Positions 1 through 5,707 of a stretch of DNA of 8,249 nucleotides are shown one piece after another; the stretch's first letter is position 1, and each line of letters opens with the position of its first letter. The notes under the pieces were generated by a model. It made no database searches, was not told the origin of the DNA, and was given only the letters and a program-made list of their open reading frames with translations. Where the stretch lies: positions 1 to 8,249 of the forward strand of contig JBASWO010000185.1 of the NCBI GenBank assembly GCA_049276515.1, in the 5' to 3' direction. A program made the translations under genes and the position numbers. The DNA is from JAATFY01 sp049276515 (GTDB lineage Bacteria; Pseudomonadota; Alphaproteobacteria; UBA9219).

Positions 1-121
1 TCAGCAATCTTGAGCGCACTATAATGACCCTTATCATGGCATCAAAAAGGCGAGTGAATTATTAATATCGCGAATTTTTATGCAGGGATACGAAAAGTTA
101 CGCAAATATAGGCTTTTTCTA
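1..121. other. Non-coding region downstream of dxr
   Basis: No coding region can be supported here, and no GC-rich hairpin with a T-tract follows the dxr stop, so I see no terminator for the pyrH-dxr transcript. Two promoter-like arrangements can be read on the minus strand, pointing out of the window. One is TTGCGT (100-105), a 17-base spacer and CATAAA (77-82). The other is TTGATG (40-45), a 16-base spacer and TATAGT (18-23). Both are imperfect matches and could be chance in AT-rich DNA. In many alphaproteobacteria the next gene is rseP; no rseP-like start is visible before the window ends. Confidence 0.3.
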
Positions 122-1327
122 TCAAGCCTTGGCGCGTTTTTTGACCTGATCCCCGGCAAAACGACGCGCCTCTTGATCGATCTCATTAAGTATATCGAGA
201 TCGGTAAGGGCAGCGACGGCAATACCATTGAGGGCCGCCTCATTAATAGCTTCGATATCGAGAAACCCAATACGGTCATTTAAAAAAGCTTCAACCGCTA
301 CTTCATTAGCAGCATTAAGAACGGCAGGTGCTGTGCCGCCCTTTGCCATAGCTTCCCGTGCAAAACGGAGTGCTGGAAATTTAACAGGGTCAGGTTCTTC
401 AAAAGTAAGCTGGCCCAATTTGGCAAGATCTAACTTGGCTGCGGGCGTTTGCATACGTTCTGGCCATGCCAAAGTATGTGCAATCGGTATGCGCATATCA
501 GGTGTACCCATTTGGGCAAGCACGGATCCATCTTCATATTCAACAAGACTATGAATGACAGATTGAGGATGGACGAGAACATCAATTTTATTCGATGGCA
601 TTTGAAATAAGAAATGAGCTTCGATGACTTCCAAAGCTTTGTTCATCAATGTCGCGCTATCGATCGAAATTTTAGCACCCATAGTCCAAACAGGATGTTT
701 AAGAGCTTGCTCGCGCGTCATTTTGGACATTTCATCGCGCGTCTTAGTGCGGAAAGGACCACCTGAGGCTGTAATAATTAAACGCGCGATGCTCTCGCGA
801 TGTTCAAAATCAAAGACCTGCCAGATCGCATTATGCTCACTATCAACTGGCAATAATTTTGTGCCGGTTTCGGCCACCAATTGCATCATGAGCGGACCGG
901 CGCAAACCAGTGTTTCTTTATTCGCAAAAGCAATCGTGGCACCACGACGTGCTGCCGCTAAAGTGCCCGGCAAACCTGCCGCACCCACAATGGCTGACAT
1001 GACCCAATCACTATCAGCCTCAGCCGCCTCAATAACTGCCTTAGCACCTGCTGCAACAGCGATGTTGGTATCGGCCAAAGCCTCTTTTAATTCTTTATAT
1101 TTGCTTTCGTCTGCAATGACGACGAGTTCGGGGTTTAACTGACGGGCTTGCTCAACAAGCTTGGCAACATTTTTGAGAGCCGTCAGTGCAACAACTTCAT
1201 ATTTTTCAGGATGACGCTCAATGAGATCGAGCGTCTGACAACCAACGGATCCCGTTGATCCCAAAATGGCAACGCGGCGTTTTGCTGATGCCATTTTTTG
1301 TTTTGTTTTAGCTTGCACGACTTTCAT
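122..1327 (-). CDS. dxr: 1-deoxy-D-xylulose 5-phosphate reductoisomerase
   Basis: Cytoplasmic enzyme of the MEP pathway that converts 1-deoxy-D-xylulose 5-phosphate to 2-C-methyl-D-erythritol 4-phosphate with NADPH and a divalent metal. The 401-residue product has the N-terminal NADPH-binding loop GSTGSVG (residues 23-29), NKE (136-138), the metal/substrate segment DSEHNA (162-167, with Asp162 and Glu164 as expected metal ligands), SGGPFR (188-193), HPVWTMG (211-217), SIDSATLMNK with the third expected ligand Glu233 just after it, and VHPQSVIHS (252-260). Length matches the family (about 400). I place the start at the ATG at 1327 because GGTGA, overlapping the cdsA stop, stands 5 bases upstream. 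A second ATG at 1294 would give 390 residues and lacks a clear ribosome binding site. Extending further upstream would run through cdsA. It is last in the visible operon, 4 bases after cdsA, which suggests translational coupling. Confidence 0.98.
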   Translation of the reverse strand: MKVVQAKTKQKMASAKRRVAILGSTGSVGCQTLDLIERHPEKYEVVALTALKNVAKLVEQARQLNPELVVIADESKYKELKEALADTNIAVAAGAKAVIEAAEADSDWVMSAIVGAAGLPGTLAAARRGATIAFANKETLVCAGPLMMQLVAETGTKLLPVDSEHNAIWQVFDFEHRESIARLIITASGGPFRTKTRDEMSKMTREQALKHPVWTMGAKISIDSATLMNKALEVIEAHFLFQMPSNKIDVLVHPQSVIHSLVEYEDGSVLAQMGTPDMRIPIAHTLAWPERMQTPAAKLDLAKLGQLTFEEPDPVKFPALRFAREAMAKGGTAPAVLNAANEVAVEAFLNDRIGFLDIEAINEAALNGIAVAALTDLDILNEIDQEARRFAGDQVKKRAKA

Positions 1328-1331
1328 TTTT

Positions 1332-2027
1332 TCACCACTGCATGACCGCTTTGTAGGCAGCCTGGAATAACACAAAAAAGACGGAGGCAAAAACCAACCC
1401 ATCAATACGATCAAGAACCCCGCCATGGCCGGGAATAAGATTACCGCTTTCCTTTATGCCTGAGCGGCGTTTCAAATGCGATTCAAACAGATCACCGGCC
1501 TGCGCTACACAAGCCATAACCATAGCGATAATAATGCCGCCTCCAACTTTTTGGGTGCCAAAAGCCGCAAGTACGCCATAACCCAGTAATGCGGCTAAAA
1601 TCATACCACCCAGAAGCCCTGCCCATGTTTTGTTGGGGCTAATTTTAGGAGCTAATTTGGGCCCTCCGATCATGCGGCCTGCCATATAACCGCCGATATC
1701 TGTTCCCCAAACAACGGCAATGACATACAGAACCAGCTCCAAACCAAAGGGTTGTTGACGCAGATATAGTAACGAAAGCCCAGCTACGGCTGTGTAGAGA
1801 AAGCCTGACGCGATCCACAATCCACGCTTTTTCTGATGACTGGCCAATTGCAACCACTCGCGCAAAGCCAGCAGCATAACCAAAGTGATGAAAAGCGTAA
1901 AAATCCAGCCGCCAAAATAAACTGCAACCAGCGTTACAGGACCCATAACCAATGAAGATATGAAGCGCTGGCGAAAATTTTCGCTGCGCAAGAAGGCGGC
2001 ATCAAGCTTTGGCAATCGTCGCTCCAT
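1332..2027 (-). CDS. cdsA: Phosphatidate cytidylyltransferase (CDP-diglyceride synthase)
   Basis: Integral membrane enzyme that makes CDP-diacylglycerol from phosphatidic acid and CTP, the branch point for bacterial phospholipids. The 231-residue product has several hydrophobic helices (about residues 24-57, 68-89, 96-119, 134-156, 162-178 and 210-227), the cytoplasmic GGPKLAPKISPNKTWAG segment (121-137), and the family signature SHLKRRSGIKESGNLIPGHG followed by GVLDRID (183-209). The signature usually reads KD where this protein has KE (Lys192-Glu193), a conservative change. It is shorter than the 285-residue E. coli enzyme, mostly at the N-terminal side. The start is uncertain: ATG at 2027 overlaps the end of uppS by 26 bases; an in-frame GTG at 2039 adds four residues; a TTG at 2015 has a GGAG six bases upstream. 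Conserved sequence begins near residue 16, so none is excluded. Stop and dxr start are 4 bases apart. Confidence 0.96.
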   Translation of the reverse strand: MERRLPKLDAAFLRSENFRQRFISSLVMGPVTLVAVYFGGWIFTLFITLVMLLALREWLQLASHQKKRGLWIASGFLYTAVAGLSLLYLRQQPFGLELVLYVIAVVWGTDIGGYMAGRMIGGPKLAPKISPNKTWAGLLGGMILAALLGYGVLAAFGTQKVGGGIIIAMVMACVAQAGDLFESHLKRRSGIKESGNLIPGHGGVLDRIDGLVFASVFFVLFQAAYKAVMQW

Positions 2028-2730
2028 AGCGACGCTCACGACGCTGATATTCGTTGATAGCTTCTGTTAAATGCTCGGCCGCAAAATCAGGCCAAAGCAC
2101 ATCCATAAAGACATATTCTGCATACGCAGATTGCCAGAGCAAAAAGTTGGAGATGCGTTTTTCACCACTGGTGCGGATCACAAGATCAGGATCGCGCATA
2201 CCGCCCGTGAACAAGAAAGATTGGATCATATGTTCATCAATAGCGTCAGCCTGTAACTGACCGCGCTCGACCGCTTTGGCTAAACCACGAGCTGCCGCAG
2301 TAATTTCTTGCCGCCCGCCATAACTCAGCGCCAAAGTCAGCGTCATTTCTTTATTATCTTGGGTCAATTCTTCTGCATGCGTGATGAGATCAACAATATC
2401 GGTTGGTAATTTCTTGCGCTCACCAATCGCCTTGATACGAATACCTTCCTTATGGAGGGAAGCCAATTCACTGCGCAAATAAAAGCGCAAAAGCTGCATC
2501 AATTCTTCAATTTCTGTGAAGGGACGGCTCCAGTTTTCAGAAGAGAAGCTATAAAGCGTCAGATGACTAATAGGAAGTTTGCGTGCTGCTTTGATCGTGC
2601 GGCGCACAGCTTCAATGCCAGCTTTATGCCCCAGCGTACGCGGAAAATTGCGCGCAGCAGCCCAACGGCCATTACCATCCATGATAATAGCGATATGCAG
2701 CTTTTGCTCCTGTTGTGCCGCTTCGTTCAT
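2002..2730 (-). CDS. uppS: Undecaprenyl diphosphate synthase (cis-prenyltransferase)
   Basis: Cytoplasmic cis-prenyltransferase that extends farnesyl diphosphate with eight isopentenyl units to undecaprenyl diphosphate, the carrier lipid for peptidoglycan and surface glycans. The 242-residue product carries MDGNGRW (17-23) with the catalytic Asp18, the LGHKAG phosphate-binding segment (33-38), SSENW (63-67), ALSYGGRQEI (134-143), and RTSGEKRISNFLLWQ (186-200) followed by AYAE and LWPDF. These are all the conserved regions of the family, and the length is close to E. coli's 253. The start at 2730 is one base after the frr stop. No Shine-Dalgarno sequence is apparent, so initiation probably depends on ribosomes finishing frr. 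A longer frame exists upstream but lies inside frr and adds a non-conserved basic stretch. Its substrate pathway is fed by Dxr in the same operon. Confidence 0.97.
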   Translation of the reverse strand: MNEAAQQEQKLHIAIIMDGNGRWAAARNFPRTLGHKAGIEAVRRTIKAARKLPISHLTLYSFSSENWSRPFTEIEELMQLLRFYLRSELASLHKEGIRIKAIGERKKLPTDIVDLITHAEELTQDNKEMTLTLALSYGGRQEITAAARGLAKAVERGQLQADAIDEHMIQSFLFTGGMRDPDLVIRTSGEKRISNFLLWQSAYAEYVFMDVLWPDFAAEHLTEAINEYQRRERRYGATIAKA

Positions 2731-2731
2731 T

Positions 2732-3268
2732 TTAAACGTGTGAGATTTCTTTTTCTTTATTCGCCAAAGCTTCGTCCATCTTCTTGATGGCTTCATCGGT
2801 CAATTTCTGAACTTTGTCTGTTTGACCTTTCATTTCATCTTCAGGTAATTTTTCTTTCTTCAAAGCATCAAGTGCATCACGGCGGATATTACGCACAGCG
2901 ATACGGCCAGCTTCTGTATATTTGCCAGCCACTTTCATGAGTTCTTGGCGACGTTCTTGGCTGAGTTCAGGTACTGGCACACGGATTAAGTTGCCATCAG
3001 GCTGAGGGTTAAGACCAAGGCCTGCATCGCGCACAGCCTTTTCAACGGCCTTGACCATGCCACCATCCCAAACTTGGATGGTTAAAAGACGTGGCTCAGG
3101 AACACCTACTGTACCAACTTGGTTCATCGGCATCATGCTGCCGTAAGCTTCAACCATAATATTATCCAATAAACTCGTTGAAGCACGGCCGGTACGAAGA
3201 CCACTAAATTCCTTACGTAGGGCGTCTAACGCGCCATCCATACGTTGCTTAACTTGATCTAGATTCAT
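2732..3268 (-). CDS. frr: Ribosome recycling factor
   Basis: RRF acts with EF-G to split the post-termination 70S ribosome. The 178-residue product shows the hallmark FSGLRTGRAS (21-30), SLLDNIMVEAYG (32-43), VPEPRLLTIQVWD (56-68), the NPQPDGNLIRVPVPELSQER stretch (87-106), and RNIRRDA (126-132), which covers the conserved arginines of the domain I helix bundle. The C-terminal half is a highly charged helical segment, as expected for the three-helix bundle. E. coli RRF has 185 residues. The start at 3268 is supported by AAGGA eight bases upstream and by the conserved N-terminus MNLDQVKQRM. The gene begins 4 bases after the pyrH stop and its stop lies one base before the uppS start, so it is the middle of a tightly coupled set. 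Confidence 0.98.
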   Translation of the reverse strand: MNLDQVKQRMDGALDALRKEFSGLRTGRASTSLLDNIMVEAYGSMMPMNQVGTVGVPEPRLLTIQVWDGGMVKAVEKAVRDAGLGLNPQPDGNLIRVPVPELSQERRQELMKVAGKYTEAGRIAVRNIRRDALDALKKEKLPEDEMKGQTDKVQKLTDEAIKKMDEALANKEKEISHV

Positions 3269-3272
3269 AGGA

Positions 3273-4013
3273 TTATTCCTTATTATCCGTGATGATGGTG
3301 AACTTGCCCTTACCCTGCAGCACTTCAGCAAAAGCACCGTGGGTGAAAATGGAGAAGACGAGGATAGGAATATTGCTTTGGCGTGCCAGTGAAATAGCTG
3401 ATGTGTCCATCACTTGTAGATCCTGCGACAGAACATCGAGATAGCTTAATTTATCATAACGCTTTGCGTCTTTAACCTTGGTGGGGTCAGCTGTGTAAAC
3501 ACCATCTACCTTGGTGGCTTTTAAAAGCGCATTGCATTGCATCTCGGACGCGCGCAAAGCAGCAGCACTGTCCGTTGTAAAGAATGGATTGCCTGTACCA
3601 GCGGCAAAGATAACAACCCGACCTTTTTCCATATGACGCACAGCGCGACGGCGAATGTAAGGCTCGCAAACAGCTGACATAGGAATAGCGGATAGAACGC
3701 GAACCGGCACACCGGCTTTTTCTAATGCATTCTGCATCGCGAGTGCATTGATGACGGTTGCTAACATACCCATATAATCGGCGGTCGCACGGTCCATACC
3801 TTGAGCCGCACCCGAAACACCGCGGAAAATGTTACCACCACCGATGACGGCACAAACCTGCACACCTTTTTCAACAACGGATTTAATTTCTTCTGCAACG
3901 CGCTTAACAGTCTCTGGATCAAGACCGTAATCGCCATCGCCCATGAGCGCTTCACCAGATAATTTTAGAAGAACGCGTTTGTAACGCACGGATGGTGATG
4001 CCGCTGGTGCCAT
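3273..4013 (-). CDS. pyrH: Uridylate kinase (UMP kinase)
   Basis: Bacterial hexameric UMP kinase of the amino acid kinase fold, which phosphorylates UMP to UDP with ATP in pyrimidine nucleotide synthesis. From the chosen start the protein has 246 residues: KLSGEALMG (17-25), VIGGGNIFRG (56-65), RATADYMGMLATVINA (75-90), the GTGNPFFTTDSAA segment (139-151), ATKVDGVYTADP (166-177) and DTSAISLA (203-210). These cover the phosphate, UMP and ATP sites of the family. Two starts are possible. ATG at 4013 has GGAG nine bases upstream and gives a near-standard length. ATG at 4043 adds ten non-conserved residues, with only a distant GAGG. I prefer 4013. pyrH is the first gene of the group running to dxr and has its own candidate promoter at 4073-4101, consistent with being separated from tsf by an opposing gene. 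Confidence 0.97.
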   Translation of the reverse strand: MAPAASPSVRYKRVLLKLSGEALMGDGDYGLDPETVKRVAEEIKSVVEKGVQVCAVIGGGNIFRGVSGAAQGMDRATADYMGMLATVINALAMQNALEKAGVPVRVLSAIPMSAVCEPYIRRRAVRHMEKGRVVIFAAGTGNPFFTTDSAAALRASEMQCNALLKATKVDGVYTADPTKVKDAKRYDKLSYLDVLSQDLQVMDTSAISLARQSNIPILVFSIFTHGAFAEVLQGKGKFTIITDNKE

Positions 4014-4072
4014 TTTCTGTTTCTCCGCCAGATTATTTGCCATGTACTTTTGTCCGCCTCAGTTTCGGCCGC

Positions 4073-4101
4073 ATTATAGCTATTTAAGCTATAAGTAACA
4101 G
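4073..4101 (-). promoter_or_regulatory. Candidate sigma-70-type promoter of pyrH with overlapping dyad
   Basis: On the minus strand a perfect TATAAT lies at 4073-4078, with CTGTTA (4096-4101) 17 bases upstream as a weak -35 element. The predicted RNA start would be about 20-30 bases before the pyrH ATG at 4043, or about 55 before 4013. A perfect 8-bp inverted repeat, TTATAGCT and AGCTATAA, separated by ATTTA (4074-4094), covers most of the -10 element and the spacer. A dyad in this position could be an operator, or could be incidental in AT-rich promoter DNA. The placement fits the need for a promoter between pyrH and the opposing gene. Confidence 0.5.
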
Positions 4102-4166
4102 GGGTTTATCGATTGCCCAACAAAGTAGCTTTTGCCGCTCTTTTCAAGAAATTCTTGCAACTAAAT

Positions 4167-4193
4167 ACCCCTTTATTCGTATTTAAAAGGGGT
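4167..4193. repeat. Inverted repeat in the divergent pyrH / receiver-gene intergenic region
   Basis: Arms ACCCCTTT (4167-4174) and AAAGGGGT (4186-4193) are perfectly complementary over 8 bp with an 11-base loop. They lie between the divergent pyrH and the plus-strand receiver gene. A second, longer-range pair TTGCCCA (4113-4119) and TGGGCAA (4193-4199) sits around it. Neither strand has a following T-tract, so it is not a standard intrinsic terminator. It may be a protein-binding dyad or a hairpin in the 5' untranslated RNA of the receiver gene. Confidence 0.35.
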
Positions 4194-4246
4194 GGGCAAG
4201 TACGCTATTAAAGTCCCCTTATTAAGACGCAATTTCAGAGGCAAAG

Positions 4247-4714
4247 ATGGCCACAATTTTATTTGTAGAAGATGATAACGAGTTACGCATTCGTACTTTG
4301 GAATTTCTTTGTCACTTCTATCCTCAGGACACCTTTATTGAGGCCGCCAGCTTTCAAGAGGCAGTTGCCCAATATAACGGATATAACCCAGATATTATTA
4401 TTTCTGATTTTAAATATTCTGGTCATATGGATAAAGGTGCATTCAACAAGCAAGGATCTGGCGGTATAGATCTTTTTGAATTTACGATTGATGATGGCGT
4501 GCCTTTTGCTTTTCTTTCAGGCACAGAAGCTGAAGAAATTATTGGCGCTCTTCAAGATCGTGACACAAGCCTAATCATATCCCGAGAGCTTATCTTTCAA
4601 AAAACCAGGGTAACAGAAGAAGCGGCTACCATGATGGGAGCCCTGAAAAAATTAGCGGCGGAAAGACCAAAAGATCCATCCGCCGCTTTAAAAGCACAAA
4701 AGAATTTGGGCTAA
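4247..4714 (+). CDS. Atypical stand-alone response-regulator receiver protein
   Basis: A 155-residue single-domain protein resembling CheY-type receivers. Visible marks are the acidic pocket after strand 1 (ILFVEDDNELR, Glu8-Asp9-Asp10), a probable phosphoacceptor Asp54 in PDIIISDFKYSG, and a strand-4 Ser91 (FAFLSG) where Thr/Ser is usual. The loop after Asp54 is about 11 residues longer than normal before GGIDLFEF (72-79), and the usual Met-Pro is absent. The conserved Lys of strand 5 is either replaced by Arg113 or displaced to Lys119 (FQKT). A charged tail follows from about residue 134, with no DNA-binding or enzyme domain. AGAGG five bases before the ATG supports the start. It is the only plus-strand gene here, lies where tsf and pyrH normally adjoin, and its stop touches the tsf stop. 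A weak promoter guess is TTGCAA (4155-4160) with TATTTA (4180-4185). Function and partner kinase are unknown. Confidence 0.85.
   Translation: MATILFVEDDNELRIRTLEFLCHFYPQDTFIEAASFQEAVAQYNGYNPDIIISDFKYSGHMDKGAFNKQGSGGIDLFEFTIDDGVPFAFLSGTEAEEIIGALQDRDTSLIISRELIFQKTRVTEEAATMMGALKKLAAERPKDPSAALKAQKNLG
4646..4687 (-). terminator. Intrinsic terminator of tsf, inside the receiver gene
   Basis: Read on the minus strand, AGCGGCGGA and TCCGCCGCT form a perfect 9-bp GC-rich stem (arms 4679-4687 and 4654-4662) with a 16-base loop. It is followed by AA and six T residues (4651-4646). The stem begins about 28 bases after the tsf stop codon, which is the expected place. It overlaps codons 137-147 of the convergent receiver gene. 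On the plus strand only TTTAAAA follows, so termination should be directional and serve tsf rather than the receiver gene. Confidence 0.75.
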
Positions 4715-5635
4715 TTAGCTCGCCATCTTCGCAACTTCAGCTGCGAAATCATCTTGGGCTTTTTCAATACCTTCACCCAATTGATAACGCGCAAAGCCGG
4801 TCAGCTTCACAGGTGCGCCAAGTGTTTTCGATGCGTTTTCGATCACTTTCGAAATACGTGTCTCACCGTCAACAACATAGACCTGCTCCATAAGTACAAC
4901 TTCTTCGTAGTATTTACGGAGACGACCCTCAACCATCTTCGCGATGATATCTTCAGCCTTGCCTGAAGCACGCGCTTGATCCGCTAAAACATTACGTTCG
5001 CGATCAAGGGCTTTGCTATCCACATCTTTGATTGTCAAAGCTTCAGGACGAGCAGCAGCAACATGCATAGCAATTTGCTTACCGAGTTCTTGGAGCTTCG
5101 ATTGATCAGCTGAAGATTCGAGCGCTACAAGAACGCCGATTTTACCAACATTGGGTGACAAAGCATTGTGAACGTAAGAGGCCACAATACCTTGCGGAAC
5201 GCTCAGATTTTGCACACGACGCAGGTTCATGTTTTCGCCGATGGTGGCAACAAGATTGGTCAATGCGTCCTGAACAGAGGCACTACCGGGATAAGGCTTG
5301 GTCTTGAGCGCTTCAAGATCAGCACCTGTTTCAAGAGCGATCTTAGCGGCCTGCAAAGCAAAGGCTTGGAAAGCATCGTTGCGTGCAACGAAATCTGTTT
5401 CCGCATTCACTTCAAGAACAACAGCCTTATTACCAGCTGAGGCTACAGATACGAGACCTTCAGCTGCAACGCGGCCTGATTTCTTGGCAGCGGCTGATAA
5501 ACCTTTTTTGCGCAACCAATCAACAGCGGCGTCCATATCACCATTGGCTTCCGTTAAAGCTTTTTTGCAATCCATCATGCCCGCGCCAGTTGTTTCGCGC
5601 AGATCTTTCACCATTGTGGCTGTGATTTCGGCCAT
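4715..5635 (-). CDS. tsf: Elongation factor Ts
   Basis: EF-Ts is the nucleotide exchange factor that releases GDP from EF-Tu. The 306-residue product has the N-terminal UBA-like domain with MVKDLRETTGAGMMDCKKAL (8-27) and the WLRKKG end (40-45). The exchange motif TDFVAR follows at 80-85. Later come the dimerisation/core repeats with IAMHVAAARP and a C-terminal EGRLRKYYEEVVLMEQ segment. Length fits the family (about 280-310). The start at 5635 is supported by GGAG six bases upstream and by the conserved MAEITA beginning. It lies 72 bases downstream of rpsB, with a strong hairpin in between, and ends exactly where the convergent receiver gene ends. The usual downstream neighbour pyrH is therefore not directly next; an intrinsic terminator at 4646-4687 probably closes the rpsB-tsf transcript. 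Confidence 0.98.
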   Translation of the reverse strand: MAEITATMVKDLRETTGAGMMDCKKALTEANGDMDAAVDWLRKKGLSAAAKKSGRVAAEGLVSVASAGNKAVVLEVNAETDFVARNDAFQAFALQAAKIALETGADLEALKTKPYPGSASVQDALTNLVATIGENMNLRRVQNLSVPQGIVASYVHNALSPNVGKIGVLVALESSADQSKLQELGKQIAMHVAAARPEALTIKDVDSKALDRERNVLADQARASGKAEDIIAKMVEGRLRKYYEEVVLMEQVYVVDGETRISKVIENASKTLGAPVKLTGFARYQLGEGIEKAQDDFAAEVAKMAS

Positions 5636-5671
5636 GTTCTTCTCCGTCTTACATGTGTTGGGTATTCAGGA

Positions 5672-5697
5672 GGGACTGACACTTATCTGTCAGTCCC
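5672..5697 (-). promoter_or_regulatory. Strong hairpin between rpsB and tsf
   Basis: Arms GGGACTGACA (5672-5681) and TGTCAGTCCC (5688-5697) are perfectly complementary over 10 bp with a six-base loop. In the rpsB-tsf RNA it begins 10 bases after the rpsB stop and ends 36 bases before the tsf start. On the minus strand it is followed by TCCTGAA, not a T-run, so it is not a full intrinsic terminator. It could be an attenuator, an RNA processing site, or a 3'-end stabiliser that sets the S2 to EF-Ts ratio. Confidence 0.7.
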
Positions 5698-5707
5698 ATC
5701 CTAACTT

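Noticed and set aside
228..554. 108-codon plus-strand open frame opposite dxr
   Set aside because: It is antisense to the conserved C-terminal half of Dxr; no family resemblance.
624..1142. 172-codon plus-strand open frame opposite dxr
   Set aside because: It lies wholly antisense to the well-conserved dxr, has no recognisable protein features and no convincing ribosome binding site; it is a by-product of dxr codon usage.
1327..1426. N-terminal extension of Dxr into cdsA
   Set aside because: The extra residues are the out-of-frame reading of the cdsA 3' end and are not conserved; the ATG at 1327 has its own ribosome binding site.
4167..4193. Hairpin upstream of the receiver gene as an intrinsic terminator
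   Set aside because: No T-tract follows on either strand, and no gene ends into this region.
4728..4747. Dyad TTCGCA/TGCGAA as terminator for the receiver gene
   Set aside because: It is only 6 bp, inside tsf, with no T-run directly following; too weak to list as a feature.
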